Shown here piece by piece: positions 40,578-50,112 of a stretch of DNA of 64,000 bases (position 1 is its first letter; every line of letters starts with the position of its first letter). The notes under the pieces are model-generated. The model worked only from the letters and a program-made list of their open reading frames with translations. It made no database searches and was not told the DNA's origin. Position numbers and translations under genes: made by a program. Origin of the DNA: Pseudofrankia inefficax (GTDB lineage: Bacteria; Actinomycetota; Actinomycetes; Frankiales; Frankiaceae); the NCBI RefSeq assembly GCF_000166135.1, contig NC_014666.1, positions 7,564,001 to 7,628,000 of the forward strand, given 5' to 3'.

Positions 40578-40621
40578 CGACACCGCCGGCGCCCCGGCTC
40601 TCGACACCGCCGGCGCCCCGG
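40578..40621. repeat. 20-bp direct repeat pair
   Basis: CGACACCGCCGGCGCCCCGG occurs at 40578-40597 and 40602-40621, separated by CTCT. A degraded third copy may precede it. It lies in the 314-base gap between groL and the convergent whiB gene; nothing else is seen there except the terminator. Confidence 0.8.
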
Positions 40622-40666
40622 GTATCTGTCGCCCCGGCTCCCCGCGTCCAGCACCGCCGGGCCCCC

Positions 40667-41044
40667 TCAGGCGACGACGGGCGCCTGCCGGTAGGCGTCG
40701 GCGGCGTCGGGCGCCGGGTTCGCGACGTGCCCCACCGGCACGTTGTTCTGGCGCGCGCCGCCGCGACGGGTCCGGCCGGTCAGGATCGCCTCCCGCTCGG
40801 ACTCGCTCATCCCGCCCCAGACCCCGTAGGGCTCACGGGCGGACAACGCGTGCTCACCACATTCCTTGATCACCGAACAGCGCGCACAGATGGCCTTCGC
40901 GGCCGCCTCGCGCGCCGCCCGGGCCGGGCCACGCTCCCCCTCCGGATGGAAGAACAGCTCGGTGCTCTCCCCCCGGCAGGCGCCGTGCAACTGCCATTCC
41001 CATTTCTCCGCGCCGGGTCCAGGCAGACGTCGGACGTCGGTCAT
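40667..41044 (-). CDS. WhiB-family iron-sulfur transcriptional regulator
   Basis: A 125-residue WhiB-like protein, which binds a 4Fe-4S cluster and usually the primary sigma factor. The cluster ligands are C23, C53, C56 and C62 (GACRGE, CARCSVIKEC). The GVWGG turn and a basic tail (ILTGRTRRGGARQN) for DNA contact are present. It resembles the WhiB2/WhmD division-linked class (inference). It is convergent with groL, and the region upstream holds an AT-rich inverted repeat at 41143-41160. Confidence 0.93.
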   Translation of the reverse strand: MTDVRRLPGPGAEKWEWQLHGACRGESTELFFHPEGERGPARAAREAAAKAICARCSVIKECGEHALSAREPYGVWGGMSESEREAILTGRTRRGGARQNNVPVGHVANPAPDAADAYRQAPVVA

Positions 41045-41142
41045 CGGCTGAGCCCCCCTCGTTCGCCCTCAGCGTTCGCCCCTCGGCCGTCGAGCCGCGG
41101 CGGCGACCTGCGTCGCCCGCACACCGTAGGCCGGCCCACCCC

Positions 41143-41160
41143 TTTTTCGATCTTGAAAAA
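41143..41160. promoter_or_regulatory. AT-rich inverted repeat upstream of whiB
   Basis: TTTTTC-GATCTT-GAAAAA lies about 100 bases upstream of the whiB start in otherwise GC-dominated sequence. It could be a regulator binding site; this is inference from symmetry and base composition only. Confidence 0.5.
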
Positions 41161-41467
41161 TTCACCCGGCCGAGCCGGTCGCGCCGGGCCGGAAACCCCC
41201 GCGGACGCGGTCCAGGCGGTCGCGGTCGCGCCGTCACCCCACCGACGCGGAAGAGTCAGATGATTGGGCGCTACCCGCCGCCAGGCCGGGCAACCGGGCC
41301 CGCCGCCCGGAGTTCGCGCTGGTCGGGCCGATTTCCCGGCCTGATGGGAGGAACAACCGGACGTTGACCAGGACGCCGGAAAACGGGACGACATCTCCGG
41401 ACAGTCACCCGAAGGTTCAGGCATCCCCGGATCCACGGCCACTCCGTGGGCCGACCCGCGCTGGGCG

Positions 41468-41473
41468 TAGCGT
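41468..41473 (+). promoter_or_regulatory. Putative -10 hexamer TAGCGT before the DUF5319 gene
   Basis: TAGCGT lies 7 bases before GTG 41481. The start codon also has GGAG at ribosome-binding distance, so leaderless and leadered starts compete. Confidence 0.4.
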
Positions 41474-41480
41474 GGAGCGA

Positions 41481-41873
41481 GTGAGCGACGAGCCCATCGA
41501 CCCGTTCGCGGACGATCCGGAGGACCCGGCGTCCGAGCTCGCCCAGCTCGACCTGGGCGACGACCTGCTCGAGCCGCTCTCGCTCCACGAACGCGAGGAG
41601 GTCCTCGCGGAGCTCGGCGATCTGGACGTGTTCAGGACCCTGTTGGAACCGCGCGGCTACCGCGGGCTGGTGGTCGACTGCGAGGGCTGCGCCGAGCCGC
41701 ACTACTTCGACTGGGACCTGCTGACCGGAAACCTGCGCCATCTGCTCAACGAGGGCAGGACCCGGGTGCACGAGCCGGCGTTCGCCCCTGACCCGAGCTG
41801 CTACGTCTCCTGGGACTACGCCCGCGGCTACGCGGACGGCGTCTGCGAGGCCTCGGAGGCCTCCGAGGCCTGA
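41481..41873 (+). CDS. DUF5319 protein
   Basis: A 130-residue acidic soluble protein. From memory, it matches the DUF5319 family found just upstream of guaB in actinobacteria; the function is unknown. It starts VSDEPIDPFADDPEDPASEL and has a C67-x2-C70-x3-H74 group (VDCEGCAEPHYFDW) plus C107 and C122, which could bind metal. It ends in EASEASEA, encoded by a 22-bp palindrome at 41849-41870. GGAG lies 6 bases before the GTG. sigD/rsdA-type genes often found in this neighbourhood are absent here. Confidence 0.82.
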   Translation: MSDEPIDPFADDPEDPASELAQLDLGDDLLEPLSLHEREEVLAELGDLDVFRTLLEPRGYRGLVVDCEGCAEPHYFDWDLLTGNLRHLLNEGRTRVHEPAFAPDPSCYVSWDYARGYADGVCEASEASEA

Positions 41874-42009
41874 GCGCCTTCGCTCGTTGGTGACAACGCC
41901 CACATGGTGGGGTGGCTGACCCTTTCGACCGGCATCGTCGCCGGCACACTGTTGTTTCCAGCAGATGTCGGCCCGGGCGGTACCGGCCAGGCGGGCCGGC
42001 GCGCGATGA

Positions 42010-43758
<1,749 letters not shown>

Positions 43759-43828
43759 ATAGGTACGGCCAGGCCGTAGGTCGGGGGCGGGGTTTCCGCT
43801 TGGTGCGCTCGTGAAGGAAAGGCCAGCG

Positions 43829-44962
43829 TTGGCTGAGGTTGAGATCGGCATCGGTAAGAGTGCGCGGGTCGGGTACGACCTGGCGGCGGTCGGGATCGTC
43901 CCGTCCCGGCGGACGCGCGACCCAGCGGACGTCTCGCTCGCCTGGCAGGTGGACGCCTACCACTTCGACCTGCCGATCGTCGCGGCGGCGGCCGACGCCG
44001 TCAGCTCACCGGAGTCCGCGATCACGGTCGGCAAGCTCGGCGGCCTCGGCGTGCTGCACGTCGAGGGGCTCTGGACGCGGCACGAGGACCCGCTGCCGCT
44101 GGTCGCCGAGCTGGCCGGCCTGCCCGCCGCGACGGCCACAAGCCGGCTGCGCGAGCTGTACCGGGCGCCGATCCGCCCCGAGCTGATCGCCGAGCGGGTC
44201 GGTCAGGTCCGGGACGCGGGCCTCGTGACGGCCGCGGCGCTGCGGCCCCAGAAGGTCAAGGCGCTGAGCGCCGATCTGCTCGCCGCCCAGGTCGACCTGC
44301 TGGTCATCCACGGCCCGGCGGTCTCCGCCGAGCACCAGTCGACCCGGACCGAGCCGCTGAACCTGAAGCGGTTCATCGGTGACCTGGACATGCCGGTCCT
44401 GGTGGGTGGCTGCGCCTCGTTCTCCACCGCGCTGCACCTGATGCGCACCGGGGCCGCCGGGGTGATCGTCGGGGTCGGCACGGGGGGTGGCGACGCGAAC
44501 CGGGCCGAGCTCGGGATCGGGGTGCCGCTGGCGACCGCTATCGCCGACGCCGCCGGGGCCCGGATGCGCTACCTGGACGAGTCGGGCGGCCGGTACGTGC
44601 ATGTGATCGCGCACGGCGACCTGCGGACCGGCGGGGACATCGCCAAGGCCGTCGCCTGCGGCGCCGACGCCGTGATGGTCGACGGGGTGCTCGCCGGCGC
44701 CACCGACGCACCCGGCCAGGGCGGCATGTGGTCGATGGACGTCCTGCACTCCGACCTGCCGCGCGGCGGCTGGCAGCCGGTCGAGCAGGCCGGCACCCTC
44801 GAGCAGATCCTCGTCGGCCCGGACCAGGGCGGCGCCGCGAGCACCGTCAGCCTCGCCGGCGCGCTGCGGGCCGCGATGGCCACCACCGGCTACGCCAGCC
44901 TGAAGGAGTTCCAGAAGGCGGAGATCATGCTCTCGGCGGCGGCCGGCCAGTGGTCGCGCTGA
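43829..44962 (+). CDS. GuaB3-family IMP dehydrogenase-related protein
   Basis: A 377-residue paralogue of IMP dehydrogenase without CBS domains, conserved in actinobacteria directly after guaB; its exact reaction has long been unclear. It begins LAEVEIGIGKSARVGYDLAA and keeps barrel segments such as IVGVGTGGGDANRAELGIG, but the IMPDH active-site loop with Cys is not recognisable. TTG 43829 is chosen because AAGGAAAGG lies 6 bases upstream and the family starts at this point. GTG 43811 would place the ribosome-binding site inside the gene. Confidence 0.88.
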   Translation: MAEVEIGIGKSARVGYDLAAVGIVPSRRTRDPADVSLAWQVDAYHFDLPIVAAAADAVSSPESAITVGKLGGLGVLHVEGLWTRHEDPLPLVAELAGLPAATATSRLRELYRAPIRPELIAERVGQVRDAGLVTAAALRPQKVKALSADLLAAQVDLLVIHGPAVSAEHQSTRTEPLNLKRFIGDLDMPVLVGGCASFSTALHLMRTGAAGVIVGVGTGGGDANRAELGIGVPLATAIADAAGARMRYLDESGGRYVHVIAHGDLRTGGDIAKAVACGADAVMVDGVLAGATDAPGQGGMWSMDVLHSDLPRGGWQPVEQAGTLEQILVGPDQGGAASTVSLAGALRAAMATTGYASLKEFQKAEIMLSAAAGQWSR

Positions 44963-45187
44963 GGCTCGGCTCGGACGGCCCAGGACAGCACTAGACGTCG
45001 CGAGCCGGTCACGCCTCGTCGATCGCAAGGGTCGGGTCCCCACCTGATGGCCTGGCCCGGGCACCCTGTGGGCCAGCTGTGGGCGGCGTTGGGCTTGGTC
45101 TGAGATGGCCGGCGCGTACCCCCGGCGTCGGCGTCACGCCCTACGTGGCACCCTTGGAGCGTCCGTCTCCATCCCGAAGGATCACAA

Positions 45188-46819
45188 ATGCGCCTCGACG
45201 AGCACGGCCGCTGGGTCAGCGACGACGGCGCCTACGTGTGGGACGAGAGCGCCCAGACCTGGCAGCCGACGACGTCACGCCCCGGTGGTTCCCCAGCCGC
45301 CGGCCCGACCGGCCCCTCCGCCGCCCGCGGTGGTGGCGGGACCGGCGCCTACGGCCCCGGCGGCGGTCAGCGGCCCGCCCAGGCGGAGACCGGCGGCTAC
45401 GGGCGCCCGGGCGCCGGCCAGCAGGGCTACGAGGAGCCGCGGACCGGCAGCTTCCCGCTGTTCGGCGCGGACCCACGGGGCGGCCGCGACCGCGAGGCCT
45501 CCTGGGCCCCGGCCACCGGTCCCTACCCGCAGCCGTCCACCACCGGCCGGCCCGGATCCGGCTACGGCGCGGACCCGCCGACCGGCGCGAACCCGCTGGA
45601 CACCGGCACCAACTGGCGTGCCGGCGCGGCGCCGACCCGTGGCGGCGCCGACCGGGGCCCGGGCGCGCCCGCGGCCCCGGGCACCGGGCAGTCCCGGTCC
45701 TGGTCGGCCAGGGACCCACTGGGCACCGGCCCCTACAACCGCCCCGAACCCCTGGGCGGCGGGCAGTACGACCGTGCGGACCCGCTCGGCACCGGCCCCT
45801 ACGACCGCGCGGACCCGCTGGGCTCCGGCGGCTCCACCCGCGGCGGCTACGACCGGGCCGACCCGCTGTCGGGCCCGTTCAACCGGGCCGACCCCCTGGG
45901 TACCGGCCCGAGCACCGGCAGCTGGACGCGCGGCGGCACCGGCCCCAGCCAGAGCCGGGGCCCCGGGACCGGGCCGGCGCAGAGCCGGGCCGGCTCGGGC
46001 GGCACCGGCCCGAGCAGCGCCCGAGGGGCGGACGGTCTCGACGGCGGCCCGAGCCCCGCCATGAACCGGGCGGCGGCCCCCGTCCTGGGCGTCGACTCCA
46101 CCGGGCCGCTGCCGACGGACGCCGGCGCCCGTGGTGGCAGCGGCCGGTTCAGCACGTCCACCTTCACCAAGGCCGGCTCGGGTACCGGGCCACGGGTGGC
46201 CCGGCCCAGTGACGACCTCGACGATGACCTCGGCCGGGACGTCGACGACCTGCTCGTCGACGACGACGAGGACGACGAGGACGCCGACGAGCAGGGCGGC
46301 CTCACCGGTGCCCGCGGCAGGCTGCGTGGCCTGGCCCGGATGGGTGGCGCCGAGGCGGGTCGCCGTGGCGGCCCCGGGCACGACGAGGACGAGGACGACG
46401 ACCTGGACGAGGACGACGAGCGTGGCGGCCGGGGTAGGTCCGCCGGCGCTCTCGTCGGCAAGGTGCGGGCGTCCCGGGGCCGGATGCTCGCCGTCGGCGC
46501 GGCGGTCCTGGTCGTCGTGATCGTCGCGGTCGTGCTCGTGCTGAAGACCACCGGCGGCAGCGGCTCGTCCGGCACGGGCACCACCGCTGGCGGATCCGTC
46601 CCGGCCTCACGCCAGTACGACGCGAGCATCCGCAAGGTCTACCTCGACCAGTGCGTCCAGCAGAGCAACGGCGCGCAGGCCTACTGCAACTGCACCTTGC
46701 AGAAGCTCGAGGCCGGCTACAGCCAGGAGGACTTCCTGCGCATCAACGCCGACCCCACCTCGGCGACCGGTCAACGGGTCGTCAAGGAGATCAAGGACGC
46801 CTGCAAGTCGCTGAGATAG
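45188..46819 (+). CDS. Paralogue A: low-complexity single-pass membrane protein with SDDGAxVWD motif
   Basis: A 543-residue protein of unknown function. The N-terminus (residues 4-27, DEHGRWVSDDGAYVWDES then W25) matches that of the next gene. A Gly/Pro/Thr-rich part follows, with repeats of RADPLGTGPYDR (about 175-260). Two very acidic runs (about 338-370 and 397-414) precede one membrane helix at about 433-455. The outer C-terminal domain (about 472-543) has four Cys (DQC, YCNC, DAC) and helices, and looks folded. GAAGGA precedes the ATG. It is probably anchored with the disordered part inside the cell. Confidence 0.82.
   Translation: MRLDEHGRWVSDDGAYVWDESAQTWQPTTSRPGGSPAAGPTGPSAARGGGGTGAYGPGGGQRPAQAETGGYGRPGAGQQGYEEPRTGSFPLFGADPRGGRDREASWAPATGPYPQPSTTGRPGSGYGADPPTGANPLDTGTNWRAGAAPTRGGADRGPGAPAAPGTGQSRSWSARDPLGTGPYNRPEPLGGGQYDRADPLGTGPYDRADPLGSGGSTRGGYDRADPLSGPFNRADPLGTGPSTGSWTRGGTGPSQSRGPGTGPAQSRAGSGGTGPSSARGADGLDGGPSPAMNRAAAPVLGVDSTGPLPTDAGARGGSGRFSTSTFTKAGSGTGPRVARPSDDLDDDLGRDVDDLLVDDDEDDEDADEQGGLTGARGRLRGLARMGGAEAGRRGGPGHDEDEDDDLDEDDERGGRGRSAGALVGKVRASRGRMLAVGAAVLVVVIVAVVLVLKTTGGSGSSGTGTTAGGSVPASRQYDASIRKVYLDQCVQQSNGAQAYCNCTLQKLEAGYSQEDFLRINADPTSATGQRVVKEIKDACKSLR
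45715..45910. repeat. DPLGTG-coding repeats
   Basis: Recurring DNA units in paralogue A encode DPLGTGPYNR, ADPLGTGPYDR, ADPLGSGG, ADPLSGPFNR and ADPLGTGPST. A single DPLGTG also occurs in paralogue B. Confidence 0.75.
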
Positions 46820-47029
46820 GGCCGTCCGGGGCCGAGCAGCGGCGCCTGCCCCGGGCGGGTCCACCGAACGCCGGATGGGGCGGTCCCACCGCCTCGACGG
46901 GCAGGTCATACTGGTTGGCAACCTTTGGTCGGCTTCGTCGGGGCCTGTGGCGTCCCCGCCTCCGACCGCTCCAACCTTCACTCCACGCGCGCGGGATGCG
47001 GCGTGGCACCGGACCAGGGGTGCACAGGC

Positions 47030-49945
47030 TTGCCCACCGATGACCGCGGTCGCCTGCTGAGCGACGACGGCGCCTGGGTGTGGGACGCGGGTTCCCACCA
47101 GTGGCTGCCGCATGTTCGCCAGCCGGGCAACCCTGGGCCGTCGGTGGCCGCGAGCCGTGACGACTTCTTCGCGGTCGAGCGGGTCGACGAGGCCGCGTCG
47201 GCGCCCCGCCCGAACGGGACCACGGCCGACGCCGCCTGGGTCATCGGCGGCTCGACGACCCGGCCGCGGACAGACGGCGTGGTCGACCCGTTCGCCGTCA
47301 GCTCCAGCCACTGGGACCGCAACGGCTCGGACACCGGGCTGTCGGTCACCGGGATCGACGTCGGCCCTGCCCCGTCGGTCGCGGGCCCCACGCAGGTCAG
47401 GCCCGGCTATGGCCCCAGCGCTCAGGCTCCGGTGGCGCCGACGGCTCGGACGTGGCCCGCCCAGCCGAGCGGTGGCACGGCGGCCGAGCCCGGGCCCCAG
47501 CGCCCCAGCCCGGTCAGCGGTCCGGTCCGGTTGGGGCCGGTGACCGGCTCCGTCCGGGTTGGCGGCGACCCTCCCGTGGCCGGCCGCACCCAGCCCGCCG
47601 GCGGCGCCCCGACGGCCTGGAACCCCGGGCCGCTCCGCCAGACGCCGGGTGCCGCGTCCGGGCCCGCGGCCTCACCGCTGAGCGCTCCCGCCCCGGCCCC
47701 GGACCCGGCGGCACCCGTCAGTGCGGCGCCGAACATCTTCTTCACGCCGGCCCGGGGGCTGCCCGTCACCCAGCCGGGCGCCGGGCCGTCGTCCGGCCAG
47801 CCCGCCCCGGGGGCGACCGACGCAGGCACCCGCACGGCGAACCCGTGGGCCAGCCGCGCCGCCGAGAGCATGCGGGCCAGCCTGCCGGATGCCACGGCGT
47901 CGCCCTGGCGGACACCGACGGTGGACGGACCCAACGGACGGGCGGCTGGCTTCGACCCGTATCCCGTCGCCAGGACGTCGCCACCAGCGGCGGGCTCCCC
48001 TCCGGCCGGGAGCGCGACCCCCGGCTTCGCAGCGCCAGGCGTCCCGTCCGCGGGCAGCCAGCCGCTGAGCCCCCAGCCGTTCGGCGCGCGGCCGTCCGGG
48101 GCCCAGCCGTCCGGAGCCCAGGCGCCCGCGGTCCAAGCGCCCGCGGTCCAGACCCCCGGAGTTCGGTCACCCGGTTCCCCGGCGGCCCGCCGGGCCACCT
48201 CCGGCGAGCCGGCGCAGGCCGTCCCGGGCTTCGGCGCGGCGGCGGGCGACCCGGCGTCGAGCGACTGGCGGACGCCGGTACGGCCCACCGCGCCTCCGGG
48301 CGGCGGCGAGCCCGGGGCGAACGGACAGTGGCGCCGCCGTACGGGTAGTCCGATCATCGACCCCCGCGATCCCCTCGGCACCGGCGATCTGCCCTCGTCA
48401 CGGCCGATCACCTCGTCGCGGACCGGCCCGCCTCCCCAGCGTCCTGGCGCACCGGCGTCCCCGAGCCTCCCAGCGGCGCAGTCCCCGCTCGCGGGAACCG
48501 GCGGCCAGCAGCCAGCGGCCAGCGGCGCCGGGCTCGCGTCGGCGCCGGTCGGCCAGCCAGGCCGGCCGGCGGAACCCCGCGTCCAGGGCCCTGGACGTCG
48601 ATCCCGCCGTCACGGCCAGCCCGGCCCGGCCGCGCGCGATTCCCAGCACACGGCCGGCGACGCCGTTCACAACGGGGCATCCGCTCAGAACGGGGCCGCC
48701 GCGGCGTACGGCGAGCCGGGCCGCGGGGCGGCTCCGTTCGGCGCCGCTCCCGGCAACCACGTCGGCGCCGTTCCCGGCGCCACCGCCGGGCGCGGCCGTC
48801 GCGGCGGCGCGGAGCACGTCGGGGCCCCGCCGGCTCCGGTCGAGATGACCTCGGTGCTTTCGAGGGCGATCGGTGGCGGCCGGGCGGGCCGGGACGTGAC
48901 AGCCGACCCGAGCCGGCCTCCCGGGCCAGCCGAACAGTCGGCCGAGACTCGCGCGCGCCACGCGGACGCACCGGCGACGGACCTGCTCGATCCCGTGCGG
49001 CCGGGTGTCGGTGGCCCGGCCACGACCGGTCAGCCGGGACGGACCGGACCGCGCCGCCACACCGCGGGCCGGTCCGGAACCGGACCAGGGCCCGACCAGG
49101 GCCGGGATGAGACGCGCCGCAACGGCGGGCCGCCGGACGCCCGCGGTGGGGCGTCCGGCCCGACCGGCGGCTACCGGGGCGGCCCGGGCGAGCGTCCCGA
49201 CGACGCCCGGCCGGTCAGGGACGAGCTCGCCGACCTGCTGGAGCCGGCCATCCCGGCCGATGCCCACGAACCCGCGGCGACGGCGTCGAAGGTCGGCCCG
49301 ACCGGCACCCGGCGCAGATTCGCCACCGAGGACCTGTCCGACCTCCACGACGAGATGGCCTCGCGGCAGGCGCCGACCGCCCGGCGGGGCGCCCACGGTG
49401 ACGCGGCCGACCGGCTGACCTGGTTCCGGCACGGCTGGCTCGGGCCGCTCGCGGTGGCGGTCACCCTCGCGCTGGTCGCGCTGGGTCTCTACGTACTCGT
49501 CAGCGGCCGGGGCGGGGGCGGCCGGGGCGGCGGCAGCGTCGTCGCGACCACGCCGCCCTCCCCCGCCGGCACGAACCCGGACGCCAAGGTCGGCAAGGCG
49601 CTCGTGGACGGCACCTACATCTGCCAGGCCGGACCGTCGGCGAGCGTCTCGGCCACCGCGGGCGCCACGACGGGCGCCACCACGGTGGCGGCCGGCACGA
49701 CCAGCGTTCTGCTCGTGCCGGCGACAACCGGCACCTACACCTGGAACGGGCAGTCTGGTGCCTACGTGATCGCGACGCCGAACTACGACGACCCATCCAA
49801 CATCATCGCGTCGGTCTCGTTCTCTTCTGGACCCCTGCAGGGCGACACCGCCACCAGCATCGCCGGCTGGCCGAAGGGCGGTGGCCGAGTGACGGCGACC
49901 GTGACGCTCACCAAGGGCAACAGCATGTTCTGCAAGCTCAACTAA
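47030..49945 (+). CDS. Paralogue B: giant low-complexity single-pass membrane protein with SDDGAxVWD motif
   Basis: A 971-residue protein of unknown function. It starts LPTDDRGRLLSDDGAWVWD, aligning residue for residue with paralogue A; TTG 47030 is chosen for that reason. GTG 47003 is an alternative. About 770 residues of Pro/Ala/Gly/Ser-rich sequence follow, with one DPLGTG (DPRDPLGTGDLP). One membrane helix lies at about 804-825. The outer domain (about 840-971) is Thr/Ser/Gly-rich with beta character (TSVLLVPATTGTYTWNGQSG) and two Cys (YICQAG, MFCKLN) that could form a disulfide. Confidence 0.78.
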   Translation: MPTDDRGRLLSDDGAWVWDAGSHQWLPHVRQPGNPGPSVAASRDDFFAVERVDEAASAPRPNGTTADAAWVIGGSTTRPRTDGVVDPFAVSSSHWDRNGSDTGLSVTGIDVGPAPSVAGPTQVRPGYGPSAQAPVAPTARTWPAQPSGGTAAEPGPQRPSPVSGPVRLGPVTGSVRVGGDPPVAGRTQPAGGAPTAWNPGPLRQTPGAASGPAASPLSAPAPAPDPAAPVSAAPNIFFTPARGLPVTQPGAGPSSGQPAPGATDAGTRTANPWASRAAESMRASLPDATASPWRTPTVDGPNGRAAGFDPYPVARTSPPAAGSPPAGSATPGFAAPGVPSAGSQPLSPQPFGARPSGAQPSGAQAPAVQAPAVQTPGVRSPGSPAARRATSGEPAQAVPGFGAAAGDPASSDWRTPVRPTAPPGGGEPGANGQWRRRTGSPIIDPRDPLGTGDLPSSRPITSSRTGPPPQRPGAPASPSLPAAQSPLAGTGGQQPAASGAGLASAPVGQPGRPAEPRVQGPGRRSRRHGQPGPAARDSQHTAGDAVHNGASAQNGAAAAYGEPGRGAAPFGAAPGNHVGAVPGATAGRGRRGGAEHVGAPPAPVEMTSVLSRAIGGGRAGRDVTADPSRPPGPAEQSAETRARHADAPATDLLDPVRPGVGGPATTGQPGRTGPRRHTAGRSGTGPGPDQGRDETRRNGGPPDARGGASGPTGGYRGGPGERPDDARPVRDELADLLEPAIPADAHEPAATASKVGPTGTRRRFATEDLSDLHDEMASRQAPTARRGAHGDAADRLTWFRHGWLGPLAVAVTLALVALGLYVLVSGRGGGGRGGGSVVATTPPSPAGTNPDAKVGKALVDGTYICQAGPSASVSATAGATTGATTVAAGTTSVLLVPATTGTYTWNGQSGAYVIATPNYDDPSNIIASVSFSSGPLQGDTATSIAGWPKGGGRVTATVTLTKGNSMFCKLN

Positions 49946-50112
49946 TTTTGACGAGACGTTGCCAAACTGTCACCGAAAGGTTTCGACTGCGACCATCGGT
50001 GACCACTTCGCGCGGCCCCGGCGACCACTCGACCGGCCCCACCGGCCGCGCCGATTCGTCGTGAAGGACCCAGTCGCCGGGTTTCGAGCGGGGTGCGGCA
50101 GGATCAGGGGCC

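Larger units (their letters stand above)
41045..41480. promoter_or_regulatory. Divergent region between whiB and the DUF5319 gene
   Basis: A 436-base gap that must carry both outward promoters. Its most distinct feature is the AT-rich inverted repeat at 41143-41160. No gene is called. Confidence 0.5.
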
